Of a stretch of 32,653 nt of DNA, positions 6,847 to 15,997 are shown one piece after another (within the stretch, counting starts at the first letter, position 1; each line of letters opens with the position of its first letter). The position numbers were made by a program, and so were the translations under genes. The notes beneath the pieces are model-generated. The model worked only from the letters and a program-made list of their open reading frames with translations. It did not search any database and was not told where the DNA came from. The DNA comes from PCC-6406 sp964353225 (lineage in GTDB: Bacteria; Cyanobacteriota; Cyanobacteriia; Phormidesmidales; Phormidesmidaceae), in contig CAYGVA010000026.1 of NCBI GenBank assembly GCA_964353225.1, forward strand, positions 1 to 32,653, read 5' to 3'.

Positions 6847-8541
6847 CTACTGGGCAGGGGCAGGGGCATCAACCATTTGGGCTTGCCCATCAAGGGTGGG
6901 GAAGATCGTGTTGACTGCAGCCCGCAATGCCTCAACGCGATCCATATGGAGGTGATGGGGCGGCAATAAGCTAAAGACCTTCATTTTTTCGAGACGCCGT
7001 TTGGTTTGTCCAGCCGCACCGACGATGAAGACTTGACGCTCTTTTTCAACCGCTTCCTTCACGGCATTTTCCAACGCCAGAGAGGCCGTCACCCCCATGT
7101 GAGGCACATCGCTGAGGTCAAAGACGATGGCATCACAGTCGCGAATAGCATTGTGCTGCCGAGAAATTGCCTTTGCCACCCCAAAGATCATCGGCCCACT
7201 CAGTTGGAATAGCAGCACGCGACCATTGGCCTCATCTAACCAGCGCTTCTCATCACTGGTGAGCTGAATGGTGTCATCGGCATCGCTAATGGTTTTCACC
7301 GATTCTGACTGCAGTGCACTCATCCGCTCAATGGTGAGGATATTGGCCACAAACACCCCAATCCCTACCGCCGCAATCAGATCTACCAGCACTGTCAGCA
7401 AAATCACCCCATACATGATCAAAGCCCCTTTGAGCGACACCTGATGAGCGCGCTTCAAGAAGTCCCAATCAATGATGTCAACCCCAACTTTCAGCGCAAT
7501 CCCAGCTAGGACAGCCAGGGGAATCATTGCCGCTAAGTTGGCAGCGCCTAAGATGACAACTAAGAGGACAAAAGCTCGGGTTAAACCCGAAAGTGCTGTC
7601 CGGCCTCCAGATTGAATGTTTACCACCGTGCCCATCGTGGCACCTGCACCTGCAATACCCCCAAACAGGCCAGACATCAGGTTGCCGATTCCCTGACCAA
7701 TCAATTCTTTATTGGAGTTATGCTCAGTCCGGGTTAGGCTGTCCGCTACGACTGAGGTGAGCAGGGCATCAATACATCCCAACATGCCTAGAACAGCCGC
7801 ATCCACAAACATCAGCCGGAGCTGATCAGGACTAAAGGTGGGAATCTGTAGGGCCGGGAAACCTGCCGGAATTTCACCGATTCGACGGATATCTAACCCT
7901 GGGAAGAGCATTAGAGACAACACCGTACCAGCAATCAAGGCAATCAGCTGCGGCGGTACGAGGCGCTTAATTTTTGCAGGCATGAACCAGATAATGGCCA
8001 CCGTTAGGGCTGCCAAGAAGGTTTCAGCCGGTTGCACATTGGCCAGTAGCTCAGGGATGGACTGCAGTGTGCCCACCACACCTCCGGCAGGACTGGCCTG
8101 CCCCAGAAAGGGAGCCAATTGCAAAATCACTAGGATGATGCCAATCCCGGACATAAAGCCCGAAATTACCGTGTAGGGCATCATCGTGACGTATCTGCCC
8201 AACCGCAGCGAGCCAAAAATAATTTGGAAAACCCCGGCCATCATCACGACGGTGAAGGCCATCGCCAAGCCATTTTCAGGATCGGCTGCGGTCAAATTGG
8301 CGATCACCGCCGTCATTACCACCGTCATCGGACCGGTCGGCTCGGAAATCAGCGTAGGTGTCCCGCCAAACAGGGCCGCAAAGAAGCCGACCATGACGGC
8401 TCCCCACAGACCTGACACGGCACCGGCACCGGAGGCAACACCAAAGGCCAAGGCCATCGGCAATGCGATTACAGCAGCGGTAACCCCTCCAAAAAGGTCA
8501 CCGCGTACGTTTTGGAAATTGATTCGATTGGTCAACTGCAC
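6847..8541 (-). CDS. bicA: BicA-type SulP family Na+-dependent bicarbonate transporter
   Basis: This 564-residue protein closely resembles cyanobacterial BicA as I remember it. It begins MQLTNRINFQNVRGDLFGG, and FGGTPTLISEPTGPMTVVMT, TSVVADSLTRTEHNSNKELI and GAGATMGTVVNIQSGGRTAL are near-identical hallmarks. About 12-14 membrane segments fill residues 20-410, and a cytoplasmic STAS domain follows (about 440-545, with VFDLSDVPHMGVTASLALEN). BicA is a low-affinity, high-flux Na+/HCO3- symporter of the plasma membrane that feeds the CO2-concentrating mechanism. The start is a GTG preceded by AGGAGG at 8 bases. The 483 bases upstream contain palindromes that may be operators. It is followed on the same strand by a Na+/H+ antiporter and the mrp operon, and the 210-base gap to the antiporter start carries no clear terminator. 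Confidence 0.95.
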   Translation of the reverse strand: MQLTNRINFQNVRGDLFGGVTAAVIALPMALAFGVASGAGAVSGLWGAVMVGFFAALFGGTPTLISEPTGPMTVVMTAVIANLTAADPENGLAMAFTVVMMAGVFQIIFGSLRLGRYVTMMPYTVISGFMSGIGIILVILQLAPFLGQASPAGGVVGTLQSIPELLANVQPAETFLAALTVAIIWFMPAKIKRLVPPQLIALIAGTVLSLMLFPGLDIRRIGEIPAGFPALQIPTFSPDQLRLMFVDAAVLGMLGCIDALLTSVVADSLTRTEHNSNKELIGQGIGNLMSGLFGGIAGAGATMGTVVNIQSGGRTALSGLTRAFVLLVVILGAANLAAMIPLAVLAGIALKVGVDIIDWDFLKRAHQVSLKGALIMYGVILLTVLVDLIAAVGIGVFVANILTIERMSALQSESVKTISDADDTIQLTSDEKRWLDEANGRVLLFQLSGPMIFGVAKAISRQHNAIRDCDAIVFDLSDVPHMGVTASLALENAVKEAVEKERQVFIVGAAGQTKRRLEKMKVFSLLPPHHLHMDRVEALRAAVNTIFPTLDGQAQMVDAPAPAQ

Positions 8542-8600
8542 AACCAGCCCTCCTAACTCAGCAATCGGACTTAGACCTTAAATTCCATCGGCATGCCACC

Positions 8601-8680
8601 TCAGACGTCTGAATGACAAGCGCATGGAGAGCAAACAGCACCCCGTGGAGGCGAAACTGTCTCGATAGATTTGAATCTAT
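8601..8680 (-). promoter_or_regulatory. Two palindromes upstream of bicA, candidate operators
   Basis: TCAGACGTCTGA (8601-8612) is a perfect 12-bp palindrome about 60 bases before the bicA start. ATAGATT-TG-AATCTAT (8665-8680) has perfect 7-bp arms about 124 bases before the start. Both lie in the region where the bicA promoter should be. Dyads of this size are typical of regulator binding sites, and inorganic-carbon genes of cyanobacteria are commonly controlled by LysR-type CcmR/CmpR and by cyAbrB proteins. No convincing -35/-10 pair was found, so the assignment is inference. Confidence 0.45.
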
Positions 8681-8721
8681 GTTAAACCGAAAAGCCATTC
8701 ACTAAAGTCTAGAGCAAAAGG

Positions 8722-8747
8722 AACCCAGTCCAGACCCTGGATGGGTT
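8722..8747 (-). other. Stem-loop in the rpsT-bicA divergent region
   Basis: AACCCA-g-TCCAG-acc-CTGGA-TGGGTT folds into an 11-bp stem with one bulged G. On the minus strand it is followed by CCTTTTGC, so it could act as a weak terminator or leader attenuator for transcripts running towards bicA. No gene lies upstream on that strand nearby. The rest of the gap 8542-9024 holds one HIP1 site (8879-8886), an unconvincing 62-codon open frame and the rpsT promoter. Confidence 0.4.
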
Positions 8748-8953
8748 GATGTTTGATGAACGAACCTATAAGAAAATATTATGCTTTTGGGGTGCTCTTT
8801 GGGTGAGTTCGCTGCTGAACGGTTGTGTTTTGGGGCGTAGGGACTCTGTTCTGTTGGCGATGAAGTCTGGTTGGCGGGGCGATCGCCTATGGTCGTGCGC
8901 TAAGGGTTTTGCCATGGGCAGATTCAATGGCTAGGGACAATTGGGGATTGGCA

Positions 8954-8982
8954 TTGCCATTCACGGCTTGTAGTGCTAGGAT
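8954..8982 (+). promoter_or_regulatory. Predicted sigma-70-type promoter of rpsT
   Basis: A -35 hexamer TTGCCA (8954-8959, five of six consensus bases) and a -10 hexamer TAGGAT (8977-8982, four of six) are separated by exactly 17 bases. Transcription would start near 8989, leaving a leader of about 36 bases before the rpsT GTG. It probably also serves tatD, which lies 57 bases after rpsT. Confidence 0.5.
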
Positions 8983-9024
8983 GCTAAATCTGGTTGATGA
9001 TTCCTATGTATCCTTGGGTTAGCT

Positions 9025-9315
9025 GTGGCAAATATTAAGTCCGCGATTAAACGCATTGACGTTGCAGAGCGCAACCGCCTTCGCAATAAGTCTTACAAGT
9101 CAGCGGTCAAAACCCTGACAAAAAGCTACTTGGCCGCTGTAGATGAGTATGCCAAAGAGCCTACTCCTGAGGCGCTGGTCGCAGTTCAGGGCCGAATGTC
9201 AGCTGTCTTTAGCAAGATTGACAAAGCCACCAAATGCGGTGTTTATCATGGCAATACAGGGGCACGCCGTAAGGCAAAAATTAGTAAGGCGCTTAAGCAG
9301 TTAGAGAGCGTTTAA
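9025..9315 (+). CDS. rpsT: 30S ribosomal protein S20
   Basis: This 96-residue basic protein begins MANIKSAIKRIDVAERNRLR and continues through NKSYKSAVKTLTK and KCGVYHGNTGARRKAKISKA, which are hallmark S20 segments (the usual 'GIIHKNTAARRKSRL' region near the C-terminus). S20 binds 16S rRNA in the 30S subunit. Translation starts at a GTG, supported by the invariant MANIKSA N-terminus, with only a weak purine stretch upstream. Gene order rpsT-tatD-rpoB-rpoC1-rpoC2 is a conserved cyanobacterial arrangement. Confidence 0.97.
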   Translation: MANIKSAIKRIDVAERNRLRNKSYKSAVKTLTKSYLAAVDEYAKEPTPEALVAVQGRMSAVFSKIDKATKCGVYHGNTGARRKAKISKALKQLESV

Positions 9316-9372
9316 GGCGCTTTCAGCTATATCTCTCGTTTTGCCGCCGTTGCTAGCAAGTTTCAAACCGTT

Positions 9373-10212
9373 ATGCGTCTGATTGACACCCATGTCCACA
9401 TTAATTTTGACGCATTTCAGGCAGATCTAGATAGCATTGCCCAGGCTTGGCGGTCAGCGGGGGTTGCTCATGTGGTTCACTCCTGTGTGACCCCGGATGA
9501 ATTCCCCCGAACTCAGGCCCTGGCCGATCGCTTCTCAGATTTATCTTTTGCGGTAGGGCTGCACCCCCTGGATGTGGTGCAGTGGACCCAGGACATGGCA
9601 GGGCAGATCTTGCGGCTGGCGCAATCAGATTCCCGTGTTGTCGCCATTGGTGAGATTGGTCTAGACGCTTACAAGGCAGAAAATCATAGTCTGCAGATCG
9701 ATGTGTTTCGGGCTCAGTTAGAGATTGCTCTCTTGCTGGATTTGCCCGTTATTATTCACTGCCGCGATGCGGCCAAAGCTGCTGCAGATCTTGTTCGCGA
9801 GTTTATGTCCACCCGTGGCCCAGTTAGGGGAGTCATGCATTGCTGGTCTGGGACCCCTGAAGAAACAGAGTGGTTTCTAGACCTAGGTTTCTTTATCAGT
9901 TTCAGCGGCATCGTGACCTTTAAGAATGCACATCAAGTCAAAGCATCTGCGCTCAAGGTGCCCCTGAATCGACTCTTGGTCGAGACGGATTGTCCTTTTT
10001 TGACCCCAGAGCCACGGCGTAAAGAGAGACGTAATCAACCTGCAAATGTTTTACATGTGGCTAGATGCCTTGCAGATCTTAGGCAAGACACCCTAGAAGC
10101 TTTGGCTGAACAGACGACGACCAATGCAATTCAGCTATTTCGCTTGCCATTGCCCGTCGTCAACCCGGATCCCAACCGCGCTTTGGCGCAGAGCGGCTTG
10201 ACTACCCCTTAG
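9373..10212 (+). CDS. tatD: TatD-family metal-dependent deoxyribonuclease
   Basis: This 279-residue protein has the TatD/YcfH TIM-barrel signature: the N-terminal DTHVHINFDAF (metal ligands H7 and H9), GEIGLDAY (E94), VIIHCRDA (H129), VMHCWSG (H156) and LVETDCPFLTPEPRR (D206), with all metal ligands present. These enzymes are 3'-5' exonucleases or hydrolases acting on DNA and in DNA repair. The physiological substrate in cyanobacteria is not established. It starts at ATG 57 bases after rpsT, probably in one transcript, and it is followed by a 437-base gap before rpoB. The last 20 residues extend slightly beyond the usual family end. Confidence 0.93.
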   Translation: MRLIDTHVHINFDAFQADLDSIAQAWRSAGVAHVVHSCVTPDEFPRTQALADRFSDLSFAVGLHPLDVVQWTQDMAGQILRLAQSDSRVVAIGEIGLDAYKAENHSLQIDVFRAQLEIALLLDLPVIIHCRDAAKAAADLVREFMSTRGPVRGVMHCWSGTPEETEWFLDLGFFISFSGIVTFKNAHQVKASALKVPLNRLLVETDCPFLTPEPRRKERRNQPANVLHVARCLADLRQDTLEALAEQTTTNAIQLFRLPLPVVNPDPNRALAQSGLTTP

Positions 10213-10649
10213 TCGGCACAAGTTACCTGTCAAGGTCTTGACAAATAGACTGCCTTACACAGTCCTCATTAAGCTATGCTTGCAATACAGATATTCAAAT
10301 TTCGAACCCATCATCTTGTCAGTGCTGGTAAAACAACTCCCATTTCTAGTCGTAGGGGGCTCTATATCCGAAAGGGTGTTGATGATTACTAAAACAAACG
10401 ACGGGTTTCACCGCACCTAGTGTTTCTTCGCCTAGGTTATGAGACGATGTTTTCTCCCTTCACTGCATTCGGTTGTTGAATATTAATTCGGCATTGGAAA
10501 ATCTTTGGCGTCAACTGCTCCCATTAGAACGTTGGGCATATCTAAGTTGCAACCTCCGGTTTTTATTCAGAGTTTAGCGATCGCGTTAATTTTTTAACGT
10601 AATATTTTTCCGTTTCGTCGTATCGGGCTTGCCCACCTTAAGGAGACGC
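10213..10649 (+). promoter_or_regulatory. tatD-rpoB intergenic region, rpoB leader
   Basis: This 437-base stretch holds no supportable gene (a 60-codon TTG-initiated frame at 10238-10420 has no recognisable features). It contains a consensus -35-like TTGACA (10238-10243) without a convincing -10 at normal spacing, a HIP1 octamer (10577-10584), and the AT-rich dyad CGTTAA-TTTT-TTAACG (10584-10599) just upstream of the rpoB ribosome binding site. The rpoB promoter is presumably here, but I cannot place it. Confidence 0.4.
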
Positions 10650-13600
10650 ATGAGCGATCAAATTACCCCCATCAATAACTTCGCCTTACCTGACTTGGTA
10701 GAAATCCAGCGGTCTAGCTTCCGCTGGTTTTTGGAAGCAGGTCTGATTGAAGAACTCGATGGATTTTCGCCCATCACAGACTACACCGGTAAGCTAGAGC
10801 TGCATTTCTTGGGCAAAGAATACAAGCTGAAAAGCCCTAAATACGATGTAGACGAAGCCAAGCGCCGGGATGCGACATACGCCGTACAGATGTATGTTCC
10901 AACTCGCCTGATCAATAAAGAAACAGGTGAGATTAAAGAGCAGGAAGTTTTCATCGGCGATCTCCCCTTGATGACAGATCGCGGCACCTTCATTATTAAT
11001 GGTGCTGAGCGGGTCATCGTTAATCAAATCGTCCGTAGCCCCGGCGTTTACTACAAGGCGGAAACAGATAAAAATGGTCGGCGCACCTATAACGCCAACT
11101 TGATTCCAAACCGTGGCGCTTGGCTGAAGTTTGAAACTGATAAAAATGATTTGGTCTGGGTCCGAATCGATAAAACCCGTAAGTTGTCGGCCCAGGTTCT
11201 CCTCAAAGCCCTTGGCCTGACCGACAGCGAAATTTTCGATTCTCTCCGTCACCCAGAGTATTTTCAGAAAACCATCGATAAGGAAGGGCAATTTAGTGAA
11301 GAAGAGGCCCTTCTTGAACTGTATCGGAAACTTCGTCCCGGTGAACCGCCTACCGTTTCTGGCGGGCAGCAGCTCCTAGAGTCTCGTTTCTTTGAGCCGA
11401 AGCGATATGACCTAGGACGGGTTGGCCGCTATAAACTCAATCGCAAATTGCGATTAAGCATTCCTGATACTGTCAGAGTGTTGACCCCTCGGGATATTTT
11501 GTCGGCGGTTGATTATCTGATTAATTTGGAATTCGACATCGGTTCTGTCGACGATATTGACCACTTGGGTAACCGTCGAGTTCGATCCGTTGGTGAACTC
11601 CTCCAGAATCAGGTCAGGGTAGGGCTTAATCGGCTAGAGCGTATCATCCGGGAGCGAATGACCGTTTCCGATGCTGAGGCCCTAACGCCCGCCTCTTTGG
11701 TCAACCCCAAGCCCTTGGTGGCCGCCATTAAAGAGTTCTTTGGCTCTAGCCAACTTTCTCAATTCATGGACCAGACTAATCCCCTGGCTGAGTTGACCCA
11801 TAAGCGCCGGATCAGTGCATTAGGACCAGGTGGATTGACCCGAGAGCGGGCAGGTTTTGCCGTCCGAGATATTCACCCCTCGCACCATGGGCGCATCTGT
11901 CCCATTGAAACGCCAGAAGGCCCTAACGCTGGACTCATTGGCTCCCTTGCAACCCATGCCAGAGTTAACGCATTTGGCTTTATTGAGACCCCCTTTTATA
12001 GGGTCGAGAATGGCCTAGTGCGCCGGGATTTGCCTTCGGTTTATATGACCGCTGACGAAGAGGACGATTTACGGGTTGCCTCAGGGGATTTGCCCACCAA
12101 TGAAGCCGGTTATATCGTCGGTGAGACGGTCCCTGTGCGGTATCGGCAAGACTTCACAATGATTCCCCCCAGTGAGTTGGACTACGTTGCGGTCTCCCCG
12201 GTACAGATCATTTCGGTGGCAACCTCCCTGATTCCTTTCCTAGAGCATGATGACGCCAACCGGGCACTGATGGGATCCAATATGCAGCGGCAGGCGGTGC
12301 CACTCCTTCGCCCCGAACGCCCGCTGGTGGGTACCGGTCTAGAAGCGCAAGCGGCTCGCGACTCTGGCATGGTTCTAGTGAGCCGGACAGAAGGCGATGT
12401 GGTTTACGTCGATGCCAACGAAGTCCGTATTCAAGATCCGGAAGGCCAAGTTCATAAATACATCATTCAGAAGTATCAGCGTTCAAACCAAGATACCTGC
12501 TTAAACCAGCGGCCTATTGTTTTCCACGGGGATCACATTCAACTGGGACAAGTCATTGCGGATGGCTCAGCGGCAGAGGGCGGAGAAATTGCCTTGGGCC
12601 AAAATGTGCTCATCACCTATATGCCTTGGGAGGGCTACAACTACGAGGATGCGATCCTAATCAGTGAGCGACTCGTGATTGAGGACGTCTACACATCAAT
12701 CCACATTGAAAAATTTGAGATTGAGGCTCGCCAAACCAAGTTAGGTCCGGAAGAGATCACCCGTGAGATTCCTAACGTGGGTGAGGATGCCCTGAGACAG
12801 CTTGATGAAACTGGCATTATTCGGATCGGAGCCTGGGTTTCAGCCGGAGACATTTTAGTTGGCAAGGTTACACCCAAAGGAGAATCCGATCAGCCCCCTG
12901 AAGAAAAGCTGCTACGGGCCATTTTCGGTGAAAAAGCCAGAGACGTTAGAGATAACTCCCTCAGGGTTCCTAACGGAGAGAAAGGTCGTGTCGTTGACGT
13001 GCGGGTCTTCACCCGAGAGCAGGGAGATGAGTTGCCGCCGGGAGCCAACATGGTGGTCCGAGTCTACGTTGCTCAAAAACGTAAGATTCAAGTTGGCGAC
13101 AAGATGGCCGGTCGCCATGGCAATAAAGGGATCATTTCCCGGATTTTGCCCTTGGAAGATATGCCTTACTTGCCCGATGGTCGCCCTGTTGACATTGTGC
13201 TGAATCCCTTGGGAGTGCCCTCACGGATGAATGTGGGGCAAGTCTTCGAGTGCCTTTTAGGTTGGGCCGCTGAGAACCTGGATTCGCGCTTTAAGATTAC
13301 ACCTTTCGATGAAATGTATGGAGAAGAGGCTTCCCGTAACTCCACCCACGGCAAATTGCAGGAAGCCAGGGATTACACCGGTGAAGACTGGGTATTCAAT
13401 CCAGATAATCCTGGCAAGATCCAAGTCTATGATGGCCGAACGGGTGAACCCTTCGATCGCCCCGTGACTGTTGGTAAGGCTTATATGCTGAAACTGGTTC
13501 ACCTAGTGGATGACAAGATCCATGCCCGCTCCACAGGTCCCTACTCCTTGGTTACGCAGCAGCCCTTGGGAGGCAAGGCACAGCAAGGCGGACAGCGATT

Positions 13601-13949
13601 TGGCGAGATGGAAGTTTGGGCCTTGGAAGCGTTTGGTGCAGCTTATACATTGCAAGAGCTTCTGACTGTGAAGTCCGATGATATGCAAGGCCGTAATGAG
13701 GCATTGAATGCGATCGTCAAGGGTAAGGCCATTCCCAGACCCGGAACACCTGAATCCTTCAAGGTGCTAATGCGAGAACTGCAATCTTTAGGCTTAGATA
13801 TTGCTGCGCATAAAGTCGAGACCCGTGAAGACGGCACTAGCCGAGACATCGAAGTTGATTTGATGGCTGACGTCAGTAGTCGTCGAGCGCCTTCTCGTCC
13901 GACCTATGAGTCCATCACATCTCCTGAACTAGAAGAAGTTGAAGAGTGA
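10650..13949 (+). CDS. rpoB: DNA-directed RNA polymerase subunit beta
   Basis: This 1099-residue protein is the catalytic beta subunit. Visible motifs are GTFIINGAERVIVNQIVRSPG (N-terminal lobe, read in parts), the rifampicin-region FMDQTNPLAELTHKRRISALG, HPSHHGRICPIETPEGPNAG, GDKMAGRHGNKG near the active centre, and the C-terminal GGKAQQGGQRFGEMEVWALE. All are intact. The ATG at 10650 is chosen because AAGGAG lies 5 bases upstream. The frame extends to a TTG at 10629 that has no such site. The length is typical of the compact cyanobacterial beta subunit. The C-terminal residues after the last conserved block are acidic (SPELEEVEE). It is first in the rpoB-rpoC1-rpoC2 operon, 88 bases before rpoC1. 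Confidence 0.99.
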   Translation: MSDQITPINNFALPDLVEIQRSSFRWFLEAGLIEELDGFSPITDYTGKLELHFLGKEYKLKSPKYDVDEAKRRDATYAVQMYVPTRLINKETGEIKEQEVFIGDLPLMTDRGTFIINGAERVIVNQIVRSPGVYYKAETDKNGRRTYNANLIPNRGAWLKFETDKNDLVWVRIDKTRKLSAQVLLKALGLTDSEIFDSLRHPEYFQKTIDKEGQFSEEEALLELYRKLRPGEPPTVSGGQQLLESRFFEPKRYDLGRVGRYKLNRKLRLSIPDTVRVLTPRDILSAVDYLINLEFDIGSVDDIDHLGNRRVRSVGELLQNQVRVGLNRLERIIRERMTVSDAEALTPASLVNPKPLVAAIKEFFGSSQLSQFMDQTNPLAELTHKRRISALGPGGLTRERAGFAVRDIHPSHHGRICPIETPEGPNAGLIGSLATHARVNAFGFIETPFYRVENGLVRRDLPSVYMTADEEDDLRVASGDLPTNEAGYIVGETVPVRYRQDFTMIPPSELDYVAVSPVQIISVATSLIPFLEHDDANRALMGSNMQRQAVPLLRPERPLVGTGLEAQAARDSGMVLVSRTEGDVVYVDANEVRIQDPEGQVHKYIIQKYQRSNQDTCLNQRPIVFHGDHIQLGQVIADGSAAEGGEIALGQNVLITYMPWEGYNYEDAILISERLVIEDVYTSIHIEKFEIEARQTKLGPEEITREIPNVGEDALRQLDETGIIRIGAWVSAGDILVGKVTPKGESDQPPEEKLLRAIFGEKARDVRDNSLRVPNGEKGRVVDVRVFTREQGDELPPGANMVVRVYVAQKRKIQVGDKMAGRHGNKGIISRILPLEDMPYLPDGRPVDIVLNPLGVPSRMNVGQVFECLLGWAAENLDSRFKITPFDEMYGEEASRNSTHGKLQEARDYTGEDWVFNPDNPGKIQVYDGRTGEPFDRPVTVGKAYMLKLVHLVDDKIHARSTGPYSLVTQQPLGGKAQQGGQRFGEMEVWALEAFGAAYTLQELLTVKSDDMQGRNEALNAIVKGKAIPRPGTPESFKVLMRELQSLGLDIAAHKVETREDGTSRDIEVDLMADVSSRRAPSRPTYESITSPELEEVEE

Positions 13950-14037
13950 TAGCTCGACATCCCATGGACAAGCGTCCGCCTCAAAACTCTTGATTGCCTG
14001 ATATTGCCCTCACGTTTGCACAAGGAAGTGGCTCAAC

Positions 14038-15912
14038 ATGCCTAAGTTGGAACAGCGGTTTGATTACGTCAAAATCGGTATAGCTTCTCCAGAACGTATC
14101 CGTCAGTGGGGAGAGCGCACCCTCCCTAATGGGATGGTTGTTGGAGAGGTCACCAAACCTGAGACCATCAATTATCGGACACTTAAGCCCGAGATGGATG
14201 GTCTGTTCTGCGAGCGTATTTTTGGCCCTGCTAAGGATTGGGAATGTCACTGTGGCAAGTACAAACGTGTGCGCCATCGCGGTATTGTCTGCGAACGTTG
14301 TGGTGTAGAAGTTACTGAATCCCGCGTCCGACGTCACCGGATGGGATATATCAAATTGGCAGCTCCAGTTGCCCATGTTTGGTATCTCAAAGGCATTCCG
14401 AGCTATATCGCCATCTTGCTCGATATGCCCTTACGGGATGTCGAGCAAATCGTTTATTTCAACGCCTATGTTGTTCTAGACTCTGGCAACGCTGACAATC
14501 TGAGTTATAAGCAGCTTCTGACCGAAGACCAATGGATCGAGATCGAAGATCAACTCTACGATGAAGATTCCCAAGTATCCGGTGTAGAGGTTGGTATTGG
14601 AGCCGAAGCACTCCAGCGTCTTCTAGAGGATCTCGCTTTAGAAGAAACGGCGGAAAAATTAAGGGAAACCATTGCCGTTTCGAAAGGCCAGAAGCGCGCA
14701 AAATTAATCAAGCGCCTCAGGGTGATTGATAATTTCATCGCCACGGGTTCTAAGCCGGAATGGATGGTTCTCAATGTCATTCCAGTCATTCCCCCTGACT
14801 TGAGGCCGATGGTTCAGCTAGACGGCGGACGCTTTGCGACCTCTGATCTGAATGATCTCTACCGTCGAGTGATCAATCGAAACAACCGCTTAGCCCGTCT
14901 CCAGGAGATTTTAGCCCCAGAGATTATCGTCAGAAACGAGAAGCGAATGCTTCAAGAGGCGGTTGATGCCCTCATTGATAATGGCCGCCGTGGCCGCACG
15001 GTTGTAGGGGCAAATAATCGCCCGCTTAAATCTTTGTCCGACATCATTGAGGGCAAACAGGGCCGTTTCCGGCAAAATCTACTCGGTAAGCGAGTTGACT
15101 ATTCTGGGCGTTCTGTGATCGTGGTTGGCCCCAAGCTGAAGATTCATCAATGTGGCTTGCCGCGAGAAATGGCGATTGAACTTTTTCAACCCTTTGTCAT
15201 TCACCGACTCATCCGACAGGGATTGGTCAATAATATCAAGGCTGCGAAAAAGCTCATTCAGCGAAATGACCCAAGCGTTTGGGATGTTTTAGAAGAGGTG
15301 ATCGAGAGCCACCCAGTTATGCTCAACCGAGCACCGACCCTTCACAGATTAGGGATCCAGGCTTTCGAGCCAATCCTAGTGGAAGGAAGGGCAATTCAGC
15401 TTCACCCTTTGGTCTGCCCAGCCTTTAACGCAGACTTCGACGGGGACCAAATGGCGGTCCATGTGCCTCTATCCTTAGAAGCCCAAGCGGAAGCACGCTT
15501 GCTGATGCTGGCTTCAAATAATATTCTGTCACCGGCTACAGGACGCCCTATCATTACGCCTAGTCAAGATATGGTTTTAGGCTGCTATTACCTGACCGCC
15601 GAAAATCCCTACCAGCAGAAAGGGGCAGGCAAATATTTTGGCAATATGGATGATGCAATTATGGCCTTTGAGCAAGGATTAGTTGATCTGCACGCAAAGG
15701 TCTGGCTACGCTTTGATGGCCCTGTTGAAAATGAGCAGAAAGAGGAGGTCTTTGTAGAGGAGACCAAGGGGGATGATGGTAGTGTGACGCGTCTCTACAA
15801 ACAGCGTCGTACCCGTGAAGATGCCGATGGCAATTTAGTTTCTCAGTACATAGAAACTACCCCTGGCCGAATTATCTATAACAAAACCATCCACAGTGCA
15901 TTAGCCCAGTAA
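14038..15912 (+). CDS. rpoC1: DNA-directed RNA polymerase subunit gamma (N-terminal part of beta')
   Basis: This 624-residue protein corresponds to the N-terminal part of bacterial beta', which is a separate gene in cyanobacteria and plastids. It has the zinc-binding CHCGKYKR...CERCGVEV near residues 70-90, the region GRRGRTVVGANNRPLKSLSD, the lid/rudder-side KQGRFRQNLLGKRVDYSGRS, and the invariant Mg2+-binding NADFDGDQMAVHVPLS near residue 464. The ATG at 14038 follows AGGAAG at suitable spacing. It is one operon with rpoB upstream and rpoC2 downstream (85-base spacer containing a small hairpin). Nothing is truncated. Confidence 0.99.
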   Translation: MPKLEQRFDYVKIGIASPERIRQWGERTLPNGMVVGEVTKPETINYRTLKPEMDGLFCERIFGPAKDWECHCGKYKRVRHRGIVCERCGVEVTESRVRRHRMGYIKLAAPVAHVWYLKGIPSYIAILLDMPLRDVEQIVYFNAYVVLDSGNADNLSYKQLLTEDQWIEIEDQLYDEDSQVSGVEVGIGAEALQRLLEDLALEETAEKLRETIAVSKGQKRAKLIKRLRVIDNFIATGSKPEWMVLNVIPVIPPDLRPMVQLDGGRFATSDLNDLYRRVINRNNRLARLQEILAPEIIVRNEKRMLQEAVDALIDNGRRGRTVVGANNRPLKSLSDIIEGKQGRFRQNLLGKRVDYSGRSVIVVGPKLKIHQCGLPREMAIELFQPFVIHRLIRQGLVNNIKAAKKLIQRNDPSVWDVLEEVIESHPVMLNRAPTLHRLGIQAFEPILVEGRAIQLHPLVCPAFNADFDGDQMAVHVPLSLEAQAEARLLMLASNNILSPATGRPIITPSQDMVLGCYYLTAENPYQQKGAGKYFGNMDDAIMAFEQGLVDLHAKVWLRFDGPVENEQKEEVFVEETKGDDGSVTRLYKQRRTREDADGNLVSQYIETTPGRIIYNKTIHSALAQ

Positions 15913-15934
15913 AGTTTGTGGCTTAATTCAATTC

Positions 15935-15952
15935 CTACAGATCTTTCTGTAG
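15935..15952 (+). other. Small hairpin between rpoC1 and rpoC2
   Basis: CTACAGA-TCTT-TCTGTAG forms a perfect 7-bp stem with a four-base loop in the 85-base rpoC1-rpoC2 spacer. It is followed by ATGTATTA rather than a T run, so it is unlikely to stop transcription. It could be an RNA processing or stability element. The call is tentative. Confidence 0.4.
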
Positions 15953-15997
15953 ATGTATTACCGGACGCACACCTGACAGAAGAGGCGAGAAGACGCA

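Noticed and set aside
8746..8934. 62-codon frame between bicA and rpsT
   Set aside because: No ribosome binding site, no recognisable domain, contains a HIP1 site and ends inside the rpsT promoter region; probably accidental.
10238..10420. 60-codon TTG-started frame upstream of rpoB
   Set aside because: Its start coincides with a TTGACA element, it has no ribosome site and no recognisable sequence features.
10794..11291. 165-codon minus-strand frame inside rpoB
   Set aside because: It is fully antisense to a strongly conserved rpoB segment and its product matches nothing known to me.
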